From Lepidurus packardi (Eukaryota > Arthropoda > Branchiopoda > Notostraca > Triopsidae), in NCBI GenBank assembly GCA_023053545.1, contig JAKZAN010000001.1, positions 8,390,565 through 8,454,564 of the forward strand: 64,000 bases of DNA, in the 5' to 3' direction. How positions within the stretch are numbered: the first letter of the stretch is position 1; each line of letters opens with the position of its first letter. The position numbers and the translations under genes were made by a program. The notes under the pieces were generated by a model, which was given only the letters and a program-made list of their open reading frames with translations, had not been told where the DNA came from and searched no databases. Shown one piece after another: positions 46,800 to 60,700 of the stretch.

Positions 46800-49700
46800 G
46801 TGAACAAATGTAAAGCACTTGTAACACTTTCGTTCCTATTGTCTTGTCAACTACTCTTGTCAATTGTTTCTCGCAAAGGATTTTCCTAAACAAACCTCAC
46901 CAACCATTTACAGCCAGGTTTCGAATGCTATTTTGGCGAACTATTCAGGATTTCAACTTGTGGTCCGCTTAGTAATGTTCTCTCAGAAACTTTGATTTTA
47001 AAATGTTGTGTAACTCATTAAACACTTTTGCATGGTTGAGGACTACTCACAACAGAGCTCGGGATCTTTGCCTTTTTTGCCTAAACACGTGGTCACTGTC
47101 AGCGAGCGAAAAGAACACTCAACTGGGATGAGGATAAGCACTAAACTGAGAGAGAGAGCTCGATGAGATGTCCGAGCCGGGTCGAAGATGGTAAAGGTCT
47201 GGTTGCAAACCGACCGCCTACCCGTAAGGGCATACCAGGGGTCTGCATGTGGTCCCTTCCTTGGCTGCTTGCTGACTTGCGAGACTCTAGGGCTTTACTT
47301 TTACACTTGAGCAATAGCTCTGAAGCTTTGCCACTCTACGGTTTTCTCCTAGCTGCACTTGGGAAGTCTCTATTGTCCGCGGAGCTGAATTTGGCTATTC
47401 TATAAGTGAGTTACTAAAGTGGTGTCGTGCGTAAGGGTAAAGGGATGTTCACTGTGGCTCCGCATACAACACAGCAGCTCATGCTGAAGGCGTGAATAGG
47501 AGGAGTTTGGCGGCCACGAAGTGCAGCTTTGGCGGTACCCACTGAAAACCTACTGCAGTGATTGGTTGGGGGACCGTCATGGAAGGTTCTGCTTGGAAGC
47601 AGGGGTTCGACTCGGCGTCGTTGCACAAGCGACGCAATCGACGCTTTTGACGCCCCCTTCAGACGCGGCTCAGGTCGCCCTGTGCCCAACCCCAATGTGC
47701 GCTCTGCTTGGCACGCAGCTTGGGGACCACGACACGACCCAGCGTAAATAGTCTCACCTCCTTCCAATTTCCCATACCTTCCTGCGCCTTTGCACGTCGT
47801 GTGTCCGCCAACTGTCCGCCACGTATCGGCCAGCTTTTTGCCGCACTTGGCGGCTGTCATGAGCTGGCGGAAAAAGCGTGCGACACTGAACAAGTGCTGC
47901 GTCAGGGGCGAAATTGGGACCGAAAAGGGGTAGAAAATTTTGCAAAGCAGCGGTAATCCTTGAGGTAGAGAACAGACAGACACATGACGTGTCGTTCTTC
48001 CTTTATTTTGCTCAACGTTGGAAGCGGACTATTTTTCAGAGAGGATAGGATCCAAACAATGCGTGCAATGTCGTTATGAATAAAGTAGTCGCGTTGACTT
48101 TTGCTAGTCAGTGACAAGGGATTCCATGCGTGAATACTGTGAGATAAAGGTCAGTTGTTTTTTTACTTGGTACACACACATACATACAAGGGTTTGAAAA
48201 GATTCCGAAATTTTTTGAAAGACGGGGAAATTGTTGAGTAGGTTCAGTCTTTGTTCGTACGCAAAAAAGCGGCTTTTATTTTTAAGATTTTACAGCATTT
48301 CATTAAAGTATTGATGGATCACGCTTATTAGTATGCATATAGCATTGCACAGGCGCTGTCCCCACACTGGTTGCATTCTTTGAGTGCCCTGTCCACTTGC
48401 AACTGCAGCTTGCATCTGCAACACAGATCCCCTGAAAAAGCCCCAGCGCACCCAAACCAAATACTTCATGTATGGGTGCCGGCGTTTTTGTTTCCTTTCT
48501 GTGTTTAACGGTTTTGTTTTTCGCACTGAGGAAAATTCCTGTTCTTTGAACCGCCAAAGGTAATTTTTCCCCCTTTACGAACTTTTCTTCACAAAACCAA
48601 ACTTGAGGAGAGAAAGAAAACGTTTTAAGAGCCACAGAAAGACCTCCCAAATATTAAGTGTCGTGTGACATTGTGTCACCATGCTTGTAAGACGATACTT
48701 GACTGACAAGAGACTGATTAAAAGGGGGTCAGTACTTCTCACATGGCTTTGCGTTACGTTGTTCAGTTGTGCACCGTCTCTTCTCCAAAGAAATCCTTCT
48801 AGTGTCCGAAACGATTCTCAGAGCGCCCCTTCCTCTTTCAACGTGATCCATTTTTCGCTCGACGACTTATATGTAATTCTGGTCGCTCGCGCCGTCCTTT
48901 TCTGGGGCTGAAAATGGCTTCTCGTGTTCTATTTCTCGGACTAAACGTGGAATGGCTATTGGCAGTTTGGGGTAACGAGCTAGGGATCTGAAGAAAATAC
49001 TTAAAAGCGAGGGCTCAAAACAAAAGGGAACAGAGACGCTGTGTAGAGAGCCCTTTTGAGTCAGCCGAGCGTGTTGTGATAAGGCGTTGTGTCTGTGCGA
49101 AGTAACTGAGCGCATTATTGCACCACTCGCCTTTCCCGTCCGTGGATCCCTCTCCTCAACAATGAAAATCTTGCTTGAAAAACCTCGGAATATCTTTTTT
49201 TCAGAAAATGGACTCGTAGATCGTTCTAGCCGAGCAGCTTGAAAGGGTATATTATACATATAAAAAGCTGTATTTGAGCCGGGGTAAATTGCCCGAACAG
49301 AATTTCAATTTCGTCGCGTAAGCCCCCGTCTAAAGCCTCGCCAAGCCGCTGTAGTTGCGGGGACGCTGTATATACCGCAGATTTAGACGCTTTTCGCGAA
49401 GGGAAAAAGAATGGGAAGACTTTGTCAGTTTGCCCTAGAGTCATCAGCAAAACGGGGCCCTTTTTATTATATTTATATAAATATTAGAGCTTGGTTGCCG
49501 ATTCCTTTTTTAGTCTTTTTTTTGTGTTGTCCTTGTTGCCGGTGATGGTTGCCGACTTACGGTTCAAGAATTTCGAACAAATTGTTTTGGGCCATAGCTG
49601 GGCAAGTTATGTAGGCAAGCACAGGGGATTTTCTGGAGAAGGTAAGAGAAGTTAAGCATTCCGGATTCCGGCTAGTAGAAATGTTAGATCAAGCCATCAG

Positions 49701-50624
49701 GGAGTTTTCCCAGACATTTAGGGCTAATGTTAGGCTTACGAGGTTATAAATGACGTGGTTTAAGCCATGAGACTTGAAATAAATAAATACTTGTAAAAGC
49801 GCCATAACGTTTAGGAAGTTTTTCCTATTTTTTTAAAGAAGGTATATATCTCTCTCTCTAGCAGTTTTAGTAAAGAAGAAAAGGGGACTGTGACATACAC
49901 GGTGACACGACGAGGAGAAGCACAAGGCTTTTTGTATATCCTAAGCAAGTTTGACGTTGACTGATGGACGCAGCTAGTGGCCTTATAGTTTCTATACGTA
50001 GTCCCATAGCAGCAAGCAAATCTTCCAATCCCGGTTTGCAAGGAGATCTGTGCACTTGGGAAGTCCTCACCTTGAGCGTTTTAAGCATTTTAGCTTATTT
50101 GCTGCAGATCCGAGATCCAAGAATCACGCCATTGCCGTAATCAAGATCTGTAAAAAGCAAAAATGTTTTCAGGTTGATCGGAGGGAGGGGGGGAATGCGA
50201 GAGGTTGTCCCTAACAAATGTATACATGGAGGCATATCAGATGAGGCAAACCGGAAGCTTGTGTTGCTTTTATGGCGTGGCTAACGGCTAGCAGGTCGAA
50301 CAGGTGTCCGGGCTTAGAAGGGATTAAAGCTTGCAAAGTTCAAAGCTGTTATCGTGATGTATCTAGTAATTTCATATGTGCTCTGCCTTGCTTTATGTGG
50401 AATGCTTTCAAAACGCTTTGCGAATTTGTACAGATTCTCACATTGACACGTTTGAAGTCGTCGTCCCGTGTCTGAAAATTTGCTCAGGTCCTTTTATCGA
50501 CTTCCGATTGGCAGACTCGGGTTTTTGACGCCAAGCCAAAAAGCATTTCAACACCCTAAACGTATGATATTGAGCTAAAGTGCGAATTCATGCACATGTT
50601 TTTTTATGGAAATGGGTCTCTTAA
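46800..50624. other. Upstream region of T-box gene 1
   Basis: Left part of the 15.9-kb divergent interval. A GC-richer segment with few stops on both strands (about 47,160-48,000, frames up to 189 codons) lies 0.4-1.2 kb upstream of the start codon; it more likely holds promoter, 5'UTR or CpG-type sequence than a gene. A short GA repeat precedes it (47,150-47,160). No other gene is supported. Confidence 0.45.
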
Positions 50625-50794
50625 GGCTCCCGTATACCTTAGCTTATTGATACGAAACCATCACAGATGGCACTGATGTTTGTTATTGTTTTGCGAAGGC
50701 CTTGAGTAAGCAATTAAAAAAAATATCTACAGCTAATTGCCGGTAAAGTGTCTACGCTTGTTTTGCTTAGTACAACTTGTCACCGCAGTTTGCT
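50625..50794 (+). mobile_element. TTAA-flanked MITE, copy B (5' fragment)
   Basis: Begins after TTAA (50621-50624) with GGCTCCCGTATACC, the best-kept terminus of the family, and follows copy A through GGCACTGATGTTTGTTA and GTACAACTT to about 50794, with a small insertion near 50715-50755. The remaining two thirds are absent. An 18-19-bp flank ending in TTAA (near 50606-50624) is repeated after the break (near 50799-50817). Confidence 0.6.
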
Positions 50795-53700
50795 TTCGAT
50801 GGAATGGGCCTCTTAAAAAGCGTCTCAAACTAGTCTCAAATTTGGTTTCCAAACACGTTTTCCAGTTTCAATTTAGAGGATTTTTTTTTTTTTTTTTTGG
50901 ATTCGCAAGAATGAGTTGTTTGGTCGAGTACGAGAGGCCTGATTTTCTTTTTCCTTATTTTGTCTTTATAGCAACATAGCCAGTCAGTTTTCAACCCGAT
51001 TTGCGGGACGGTTTAGAAAATGTTGTGGCAAGCTGCGGTCGGTGTGAAGCTAATTACACGGCTCTGATGCAGCGTTGACAAGGTTTGGCGGGGCTCCGTG
51101 CAGGTGGTCGCTGCTTTAGCTCGCTTTTAGCTTGCTAGATTAGCCCAGCCCTGTGGAAGGAATAGTGAGTAGTAGTAAGGAGCCCACCAACATCCTTCTC
51201 ATCATCCCATTCCCCCCTCCATCTTCTTCTTTTTACCTGTTGAGAAGGGGCAAAAAAGCAACAAAACAAAGCTAAGGTTTCGGCGATGGTGTTGTGCTAG
51301 CTATCATTTTTATAATGCTCGTTAAAAAAGGCTGCGAAGCTAGAGGCGCCGCTACAGCGGTACCACGGCGATCTCGTTGTGTTAAGCAACTCATTAAGTC
51401 TGCTCGCAAATCCTGTGCTTCGCGTAGACGTGTAATTGACTGGTTGTCCAAATAAGAAATATAGCAGTACCGTCGCGCCGTAGCTATTGTTTACTTTAGA
51501 TATATATAATACTCTCGCGATGGACTGCATCAGTTATCTAGGACCAGCCATCAACCGCCACAAGAAGGAAAAAAAAAGAAAAAATTTTGCTCAAGAAAAA
51601 CTGTCTAGTTTACACGAAAGGACCGCTCCCTTTTAATGACTACTTAAGTCTAGTCGTGTTTCTTGTCTCCAGAAGTTTCCCTCTCCTGTTAATCGTAACG
51701 TGGAGCGTTTTTGCACTTAAATGGCAATCTCTCTTTTTTTTCTAAACAAAAGGGCAGCGGTGGTTTTCACTTATGTCATTTGTCCCAATTTATAGACAAT
51801 ACAGTTTGAGTTAAGTGGGGACCAAACAAGTAGTCATAATTTCTTTCACTAAATGAGTTAAGGATTCCGATGAAAAGTTGAAAGTATGTATGGGTTTTCC
51901 ACTACATTTGTCAGAATTTGAGCCTAGACAAGGTGGCAGTGGTCACGGAGGTGTGGTATACAAGGTAACTGTTAAGTGTTAACATGTTTTACGAAAGCGG
52001 TGCACCAGGGTCTATCCACGGTTTCTGTTTTAACGTCCATAGCGGCGAACTTCAAAAGGCCATCGGCGTGTGAAGAACAAAAACGCTGATGAGTCGTTAA
52101 GAGGTTATGAAACGTAATAACAGCATCTCAGCCAGAGCTCAAGGGAGGGAAATGAAGGCGCCATAGCCGTATATAACAGCAAAACCGCTACACTGAACCT
52201 CAAAAAAAAATATTCTTAAAAAACACCACCGAAGCATCAATGCAGCATCACCCACTCTCTCTCTTCCTCTCGTTGGCACCTCTCCCTGGCTTCGGTTTAC
52301 CTGGCGTTAGATATATACCTCCAACACGGACCACACCATGCAGATTTATGGTCATGAGTTGCCCAGATTCTTTTTTTTGTTACCCCCTCTCTGACTTTAC
52401 CTGGCACCTTTAAAGGTAACAGGTAAAGATACAGTGCTCTATAGTCCTGCCCAGGGTGGTCTGTAGGTTATATTTTTCGTGATGCACCTTTCTAAACCAA
52501 AAAAAAATACTTTTCTAAAAAAAACTTTTGCCTCTTGGCAAAGTTGTATACCTGATTTCATTATGAAGAAAGTGTGGCTGCGAGATGTTTATGAGTTGGT
52601 AGGGTTGAAGGTGTGGCCAAGGAACTGCGTTAATGGCGAGGGACTTGAATCAAGGGGGAGGGGGGGGGGACCACACTGCCGCAAATATGTTTGTTTTCAT
52701 GATAGGGACCGCTCCTCATCATCACACTTCGGTGGTCTTTTGCGCTTGGCGTCAACCAGTTTACAGACTGCGTTGATTCATAATTTTTTTTTCTGGCTGG
52801 GGCTTCTATATAAATACTAAATATCTTCCTTTCGGTCATTCCTAAAACTTTGCGTTCCTCATGACTTTTTTTGTTTTTTAGCATAATTATAGGACATACG
52901 CTAATTGCATATTGCTCAAGGTAACGTAATTTAGAAGTTAAAGACCATGGATTTTGGTGCAGTATTTTTAATCCCTTTCTTTTTCTTTCATGGAGTAGCA
53001 GTTTCTTTTTCTTTTGGTTGACGGTTTATTCCGAGTAAACGACAACAACGGGTAATTTTGGGCATGACGGTGCTGTATTGAGCTAACAATACGTGGCTAA
53101 TGACGTTGAGCAGCATTGTTGAGCCAGGAGGGCCTGTCACCGCCGTGTTCACTGTAGCAATTCATTACTGATCAGGGTGTATTATTGGTTTCAATTGGAT
53201 CAGAGATATTCTACCTGGTAAGAAAAAGAAGTGTAAATATTTGAAAAGTTTCGTGATTTGGCACCGTTTGTTGGGGAGGTATTATAGCCCAGTCCAATCG
53301 GAGAAGGTATTAAAAGATAGAATCCCCCAGCAGGTGGCCTGGAAACAAGGTATATGACGGCTGTTGTCATTGCAATTAGCAATGCGGTGCTTTGGCTATG
53401 GTATGTGTATCTTCTATAAATGTGTTTGTATAGATAACCATGCCGCGTCGCAAAGATTTCAAGTTTTTCAGGGGTGGAAGGTTCCTTTGTGCTTTGTGGT
53501 TTGTTTGGGCTATTGGAGGGGCTTTAGGAGCTTAAATATTTGAAATGGTCTTTTAGTGATGTGACAAGTTGTGCCAACCGTAGCTAAAAGCCAGTAAAGA
53601 CAGCTTGGACAGGCATAGCCAAAAAGCCCAAAAGGGGCCGGCTATATAAAGGAGAGCTATATGAATACTTGATCGCACAGTATTTTTATTGAATAGGGGT

Positions 53701-56700
53701 GGCAACGAGGCTGACAAGTATTGTTCCTTTGCCAAATGAAGGAGAGGTATTTGACGCCAGAGCGTTTTTCTTTTATAGATTGGGGTTTCTCGAAGAAACG
53801 TAGCTTGTGCGGGACCTTCAGAAGTTGGAAGAAAAAGAGCGTCAACGCGAAAGATGTCATCCCTGTGCTGATACTGAAGGAGATGGGAAGTGGTAACCAG
53901 CAGCAACTGGTCCGCATTCCAGACGCGTTTCTCCGATTTAAACCTTTCAAGCTTCGTGTTGTGTGGCTTGTTTAACATGGAATCCAACACGTGAAGTCAA
54001 AGCCAGGAAACAGGTTGCTCCGCTATTTAGCCTGTGGTAAACTGGTTGTGATAGGTATCCCTACAGTCCCATTTTATTATTTTATTTCACTTTGTTTCCC
54101 TTAAGAAAAGGAGTCAATCTAGTTTCACTTCAAGGTGCTATGGGTGCCGGAAAATGTACACTCGGCGAGCTAAATAGCTTTGTGTATTCCCCATTCAAGA
54201 TTTAGAAGGGCAGTGTACTTGTAGAGTATGTTTTTATTTCCCACACTGTTTGCTGAATGAAAGCTTGGAAAGCTTGTGAGAAACTTTACTTAGTGCAAAT
54301 ATGTTCTTTATTTTATGTTTTTTGGAGTTTTTTAAGGAACGGATTTAAATTGTTCCTCAGTTGTGGGCTCGGTTTCCAATCGCCGAGTTCGTTTGTCATC
54401 AAAGCAAACATATAGGATTAGGAATAAATTGAGCAAAAAAAGAGGTTAGATTGTAATCGAGTTGGGTTTCCGTAGAGAGAGTTTCTAAGCGTCTGACCCA
54501 TGTAAAAAGGAAAATTTAAGTTTTACCTTTCGATGGAAGCTGAAAACTGTAAGGTTTAACTTGTCGTGACTGCACTTCATTTGTCAACCAGCATTCCTAG
54601 AACACCTTCACGCCAGGAGGTCTTTTTCCTTGGGCCAAAGATACTCGGTTGGAAAATTCTCAAGCTGCAAGTCCAACAGCAGTTAAAACTTTCTGATTGA
54701 CTATAGAAATGCGGATGGCTTTTCGTACCCCATACCTTCTCATACTCATCGGAGCGGAACCAAACGTAACCTTCCGAGTCCTATATAATCCACACAATGT
54801 TTACTTGCTCTTCCTCCCCAAACTTATCAAGACCGTTGTCAAGACAGTTTTTCACGCATCACGAAAATAAAATTTTTGGGAAATTTGGAGGGAAGCATCT
54901 CAGCACGGCCAACAGGGTAGAAAAAGAAAGGTTGCTGGGACATTTCAGAATGTTCTGACGGTGGCATACTTGGCGATTAGCTATCAGAACCAACCATCGC
55001 CAGCATCTAAGAACGACAGCAAGAGCAGCGACATATCATGCTTGGACTGCACGGTGGGTTTTCTTGACCACCTGGGCCCTGGTGCGTTGGCCCAGCGAAC
55101 GTTCCTCAACGTTGTATATAAATGCATAACGTATCTTATACCTCTTATTTCCTCTATGGTTTAAACCATTTATATAGCGTTTACGATTTTCGAGCTGGTG
55201 GTGCGCTGCTGAAGGAAGATAAACTCGCGGGAGATACATTTTCTTCTGTGACATGAATCGAAGAACAGGCGACCTCCGAAACATCCTTCGCCCCGAAAAA
55301 AAAATATAAAAAAGAATGACAAAAAAAAGAAAAGGAACAGCGTATGGTACTTGCACAGTTGCTAGCTTTTCCAAAAGCTTGATTTACGACAGGTTCGCAC
55401 GATTACCATAAATAAAACTTTCAAGACCTGTGTCACTAGTCTGCTTTAGCTTATTCCTTATGGCAGTTTTCATCCTCTTTACGACGCAAACTCACCAAGT
55501 TACAAATGAATGACCGAGGCAATCAGATTGACCCATAAATTACGCTAGCAAAGGGCTCTGTGTCTGTGTGTTGTATGTGGAGAAGCGGGAGTTGAATTTA
55601 TATGCTAACGTATTTAGTTTCGCTCATTCCCGCCAGCCTCTTGGGCTTTTGTATTGGACTGGACTGTAAGCCTCAAAAGTTATAAAGCACATGTACTCTA
55701 TACGTTCTCGACTGGAGGTGAGACAAGTTCAAGTTGGGAGGTCCGGTTGTGTTGTAAATGAACCTGAGGACCATTTATCCCTATGATAGGTACCTGCTCC
55801 TGCGGATATTGGTGTTGGTAACTGCTTTGCTTTGAGGTTTTTAAGCGTCAAGTGTGTGAACCATTTGGACGGTTTGGAAGAAGGATTGGAGTATTTCTGG
55901 GGTTAGGGAGATGCCATGGATAAATAACCTTGATACCAAGTAGCCCCTTCTACAGAAGGCAATTAGCATTGAAAAGGGAGAATCAGGGAGTTTGGAGGAT
56001 GCTTGGCACCTTTGGCGGACTAAGAAAAATTGCCTTTTGAGTTAAAAACCAAACACAAGTAGCTCTCAGAATGGCCAGTTGCTTAGGAGCAAACGTGTAT
56101 ACCTTGAGCGAGCGAGGGGGATGGTCAGCTTGGAAGACGGACAAGCATGGAACGTTTGTGTATACAGAAGGCACTCCCCATGTTGTATCGCCTGGTCATC
56201 CGTCACGCTGGGTTTACCAAACCACCAACACATTCGTCCTGGTTCCATTGTTGCATTTGGCCGGAGATTTTGCGGGTTCAAAGAGGTCCAATGTCGAGCT
56301 TTTGGTGGTGTAGTTTCCTCTGGTCGGAGCAGGTCAGTCATAAACAGGCCTCAATGCCACATCGTTGAGGGTGGGCAACCATTGACGCCTCGTTTCTGGA
56401 CACTCGAGAAAGAAGAAGAGTACTTGCTTTGGGCCTGGCAGATAAAGGGTTTCTTGGAGGTATAGAATTGGTAGAGGGAGAAGGGGGGTTAGGTTCGTGT
56501 CTGCTTTACCTTGTCAGCACTTCATGGACTTTATTATTAGAGAAAAGAAAAAGAAAAAAGTATCGTTAGCCCTCGAAAAGTTGACGGAATGGTTTTCCTT
56601 TTCCTACAGCGTTTTATAGGACTTGGAAACCGTCGTTTGGGTCCTTGCTATGTGCACCTGCTGGGCTTGGCAGGGTGCTTGTCACTCGTCTTCACTCTTT

Positions 56701-57192
56701 TCTACGCATCGTGAAACGTTTCTTGATGATTCCTAAAGCCTGGAAAAAAAGAAAAAAAAGTTCGAGTTGAAAGTTCTTGTGCCGAGCGTTTTCGGGTTTG
56801 TTTTTAGGTTGTAGAGGTAAAGGACCTAGTTAACCGCGTTAACAGTTAACGGCTGATGAAAATTTCCTGTAGAAAAATGCTGCAAAAAGACGACTCCCTC
56901 TCAACCATAACTCAGTCTGCAAAGGTTTTTTACTACTCGGCACAGTAGGAGTCTTGGAATCTCGCTGGTTGTGGTCCTGGCTTCAAGTCAAAAGTTTGTA
57001 TTTCCCTATTCTCTCAACAAGAAGTCGCAAGAAGTGTTTGGCTGGACTAACTTCCGAGACAATTTTTGCACGCTCCCTCACACCCACAATCCGGTGTTTA
57101 CCAACGTGAAATCAAATTAAAATAAGATAATCAGAGATATTCTAGGCACTGTATGGTAAGTAACTGAAGTAAGCTATTTAACGACGAATTAA
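50795..57192. other. Divergent T-box intergenic region, middle part
   Basis: No supported gene. A stretch around 56,070-56,465 is open in five frames at once, again without domain or splice logic. Poly-T (about 50,881-50,898) and a G run (52,658-52,670) are the only simple repeats of note. Candidate enhancers cannot be told from background by eye. Confidence 0.4.
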
Positions 57193-57717
57193 GACTCCCA
57201 TATAGGAACCTTAGCTCGGGATATGCGGTTGGCATGAGGAAATTCGGAACAACTTTTCAAGAAAACCAGTACATTTAATGAAAAACTCAATGACATTAAT
57301 CTTGAGTTGCTAACAGGTAGAGCACAAGCAAAGCACATTTTTTTCAATGAGTAATAAACTAGCAATATCCAAATGAAGCTTGTAACCATGAGAAATACGT
57401 TACCTAAAATTCTGCCCTTTGGTTGTGCACAAGCTACTAACAAAAGAAGACTTTTGTTTTAGATTTCTTTCAAATCTGACAAGCCGTTTTCGAGAAATTT
57501 TGTTCCAAATGTTCGACGACTTGATTTGGGATATTATGTTGCTACAGCAAACTGTGGTTACAAGTCCTACTTTTCAGAAGCAATACAAGCTTAGAAACTT
57601 GGTCGACAATTAGCTATGTTTTTTGTTGTTTTTTTTACTCTCTTACACAATACTTTGGCAAACAAACATCGAAGCCATCTGCGACTATTTGTCATCAATA
57701 AGCTAAGGCTAAGGTAT
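57193..57717 (-). mobile_element. TTAA-flanked MITE, copy C (full length, inverted)
   Basis: 525 bp with exact TTAA duplications on both sides (57189-57192 and 57718-57721). It aligns end to end with the reverse complement of copy A: shared blocks include TTTCTCGAAAACGGCTTGT, GGTAACGTATTTCTCAT, TTATTACTCA and GTTGTTCCGAA. The outermost bases of one terminus are lost (it starts ATACCTTAGC). An apparent 84-codon frame here and a 73-codon frame in copy A translate similarly only because the DNA is homologous. Confidence 0.8.
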
Positions 57718-60700
57718 TTAATATTCTCAAATTAAAACTTAGCCGGAAGAAAGGTTGGAATCTTCTGAAAGATTCCGAAGTCAAGAGCGTCACAAGATGA
57801 GAGAGCCCCCTCACCGAGTGCGGAATGCTTCTTCTGGCCAAAGTCTCAACCCCCCAATCAGAGGGACCAAAAGACTAACAAGCCAAAAGCACCCTCGCGT
57901 CAAAATCTTTGACACACATTTGGGGTGCTGACTTTTATCTCGTCGAGCTATATGCTTGGATCTTGAAGCGAACAGGTTGTGGTGTACAGACTGACTTTGA
58001 TATCGCAGTTGTGTGTGTGTGTGTGTAGAGTCACACAGACAATAAAACCAAACCAAGTGAATCGTGAGAAAATACCTTGGCTTGCTGTGGCAGTTATGGG
58101 AACAACGATCGGGGCAGCGTTTGGCTTATGGTCAAGGTGTGTCTCTGATGTCGTGTATCTACACGCCGTGGAAAGGTTTAAAGGAACTTGTTTCGTTACC
58201 ATAAGCCATGAGGTGTTTTTGGTTATTGGGGGCCGAGGATAAACGAGGAGAAGGAGCCCTCCCGGTGTTAGGCGATGACAGCCCATTCATCGGGATGTTC
58301 CCGTAGCATTGCACTGCATCTTATGTAGAGGAGTAAATACATCTTGATATCCCGCACTGCTTTAGCTTTCGTTTTGTCCTTCGCTCGCTGGATATATACT
58401 GCTCTTCCCAGACAAACTATAGACAGACCAGCCCGTTGCATATATCTTTTGGCTCATTTCCCCATGCTTAGCCACATTTGTCACCAGCATCCTTCAAACA
58501 GTATGGGGTAAATATGCGTTTTATCCTCTTCGGATTCCTTTTCGGATGTCTTATGCCTGGCTTACCGACCCCAAGTGCAAGAGACCAAAAGTGTAAGCTA
58601 CAAATTCTTCGTCGAGTCGCAACGCAACCCGATTTGCATACAACTTGTCCTCCTCGCTTTGGAGCAAGTCACCTTTTATCATAGTAGTGCTTGGATTCAT
58701 AAACGACAACACGGAGAGGAATTTTTCAAGCATCCACTGCGCAGCATGAAGCTTTTTTTGTGGCTTGCCTTAAGTTCAAACTTGGCAAAACCATAACTTG
58801 AAACTCGACGGTCCTCTTTGGTTATTGTAAAAATCATCCCGATGAAAAATGCAGATTGACGCAAGGATAAAAAGCTTATATTTTTTCTAACTATAAGGGG
58901 TTAAGTTTAAAAAGAAAAACTCTTTTTAACTGAGCCACATTTCTTCCAGTTTGATACTTAAAATGAGAGTTTGGGTGAGCTTTATTAGCGTCGAAACGTA
59001 GAGCCGTGTTCCTGATAGTGAAACAAGGCGCCTTTACAGTCGTCTAAATGAAAAAAAAAGGAAAAAAACGAGACGACTCGAGGAAATGACTTTGGGAAGC
59101 TTCGGAAAGAGCATTTGCCAGAGTCGTAATCAGTTAGGACTCCAAAGTCTGATGCCTGTTGGGGAAAACACAAGACACTCTATTGACGTAAGGAACTGTT
59201 TAAGGGAGCATCTGGGCAGGTCGTTATGCAGATTTGGCCTTTCATTTGGAGCGTCTGCCACAAATCCTTTTTGTCTTGGGCCATTGAGCATGGATTTTTC
59301 CGTTGACTCTCCGAACATAGCGCGCGCCAAAGCCTCGTGTAATTGCCAAGGAGGGGTTGTTGGCTGTGTGTGTATGTGTATATATACCATGCTTTCGGGG
59401 CAGCAGAGACGATGAGGATATGGGGTGGTAAAGGGGTTGGGGATTTGGGGTTGACACAATCAGATTAAAGCATCCCTTCTTATCCCCCCACCCCTCTTGT
59501 GTTGCCTTATTATGCTCCTTCCCCACACCCACACATTCGCCTTCCCTTTCCTTTTATAACCCGTCTTTCAAACAAAAGCGAAATATATAGACTCTTGTTT
59601 GCTTTGTCCATTTTGTGTGCTTGTTTGGTGCCGCTAACGTGCGGGAGTCAATCCTTTTGTCAAACATGGTCGGAAGAGACGAGGATTAATTAGTTGCTCC
59701 CTAAGACGCATATCCAATGGCAATTTGCTCTCATCTGTTGGGTGACTTAAATGTCCCCAACGGTGGCAGGACACAGCGAAAGAATGAGAAAGAGAGACGA
59801 TATAAACGGAGGTTATGCAGTAAAGCGGTTTAGGCGTTTGCAAGTGTCATTAAGGCAAAGTCTTAATGGCGTCCGCTGACTTTAGGTCCTGCTGCTGCAT
59901 GCAAATATGCAAATAAGGTCGCGCTGGAGGATGGTAAAGAGTAAAAGTGTAGCAGAGCTTGCGGGTACCCGGCCGTTTTATATAGTCTCAGCACATGTGG
60001 CGTGGTACGTTGAGTCTTTTGAGGTAGTTATGGCAGGAATTAAAGCCAGGCAAGTTTGAGCGGCTAAGTTTGTGTACGCAGCCACTTTGCGACAGCGTTA
60101 TAAAGTCAACAAACGACACACACAACTATTAGGGGCTTTAGGCTTTGTTTGTGGTTTTGCATTAGGTCCGTCCCGGAGGCATCTTAGCTTTTAATATGAT
60201 GGTGACTCTTTACATAAAGAGGCGAGGAATTATAAAAGGGACTTTTGAGACCGCTTGACTTGTTAGTAATTTCTCTTGTTTGTATACGTGTTAGTGGATA
60301 TTAGTTCTTGTGTGTGGTGCTGAAGCGCCACATTGTCTCGTGTGCTGGCGGCATAGTTTGCATAAGCAACTGCCAGGACTCTTATTAAGCTGCGCCGCGT
60401 GTCAGGGGCGAGGAAATTAGGACTGGATTTATGGGATCTCGTCGTCCGGGACTTTGGGAGTGCTTGGAACTCGCCATGTAAACTTGGCTTTCTCAAGCCG
60501 CAGTGAAGAACACACACAGCCGCACCGCACTGCACGCCGGGGCCTGCCCGAGTATCGCGGGGGACGACAGCTTGCAGCGAAACGTTCGAAAGTTTTGATA
60601 TGCTTCTGTCGGGTCTCTTGAACGCAGGCACCGCGCTTGTGGTATTTATTGAGGGGACAAGCAATTTGTGTGAGCCAATTAAAAACAGCTTTTAGCCAAA

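Noticed and set aside
47414-47983. 189-codon minus-strand frame upstream of T-box gene 1
   Set aside because: Overlapping plus-strand frames are equally open, and there is no recognisable domain; more likely promoter-proximal GC-rich DNA.
51949-58141. Three T-box half sites AGGTGTG between the T-box genes (51949, 52609, 58135)
   Set aside because: About two are expected by chance for a 7-mer on both strands in 15.9 kb.
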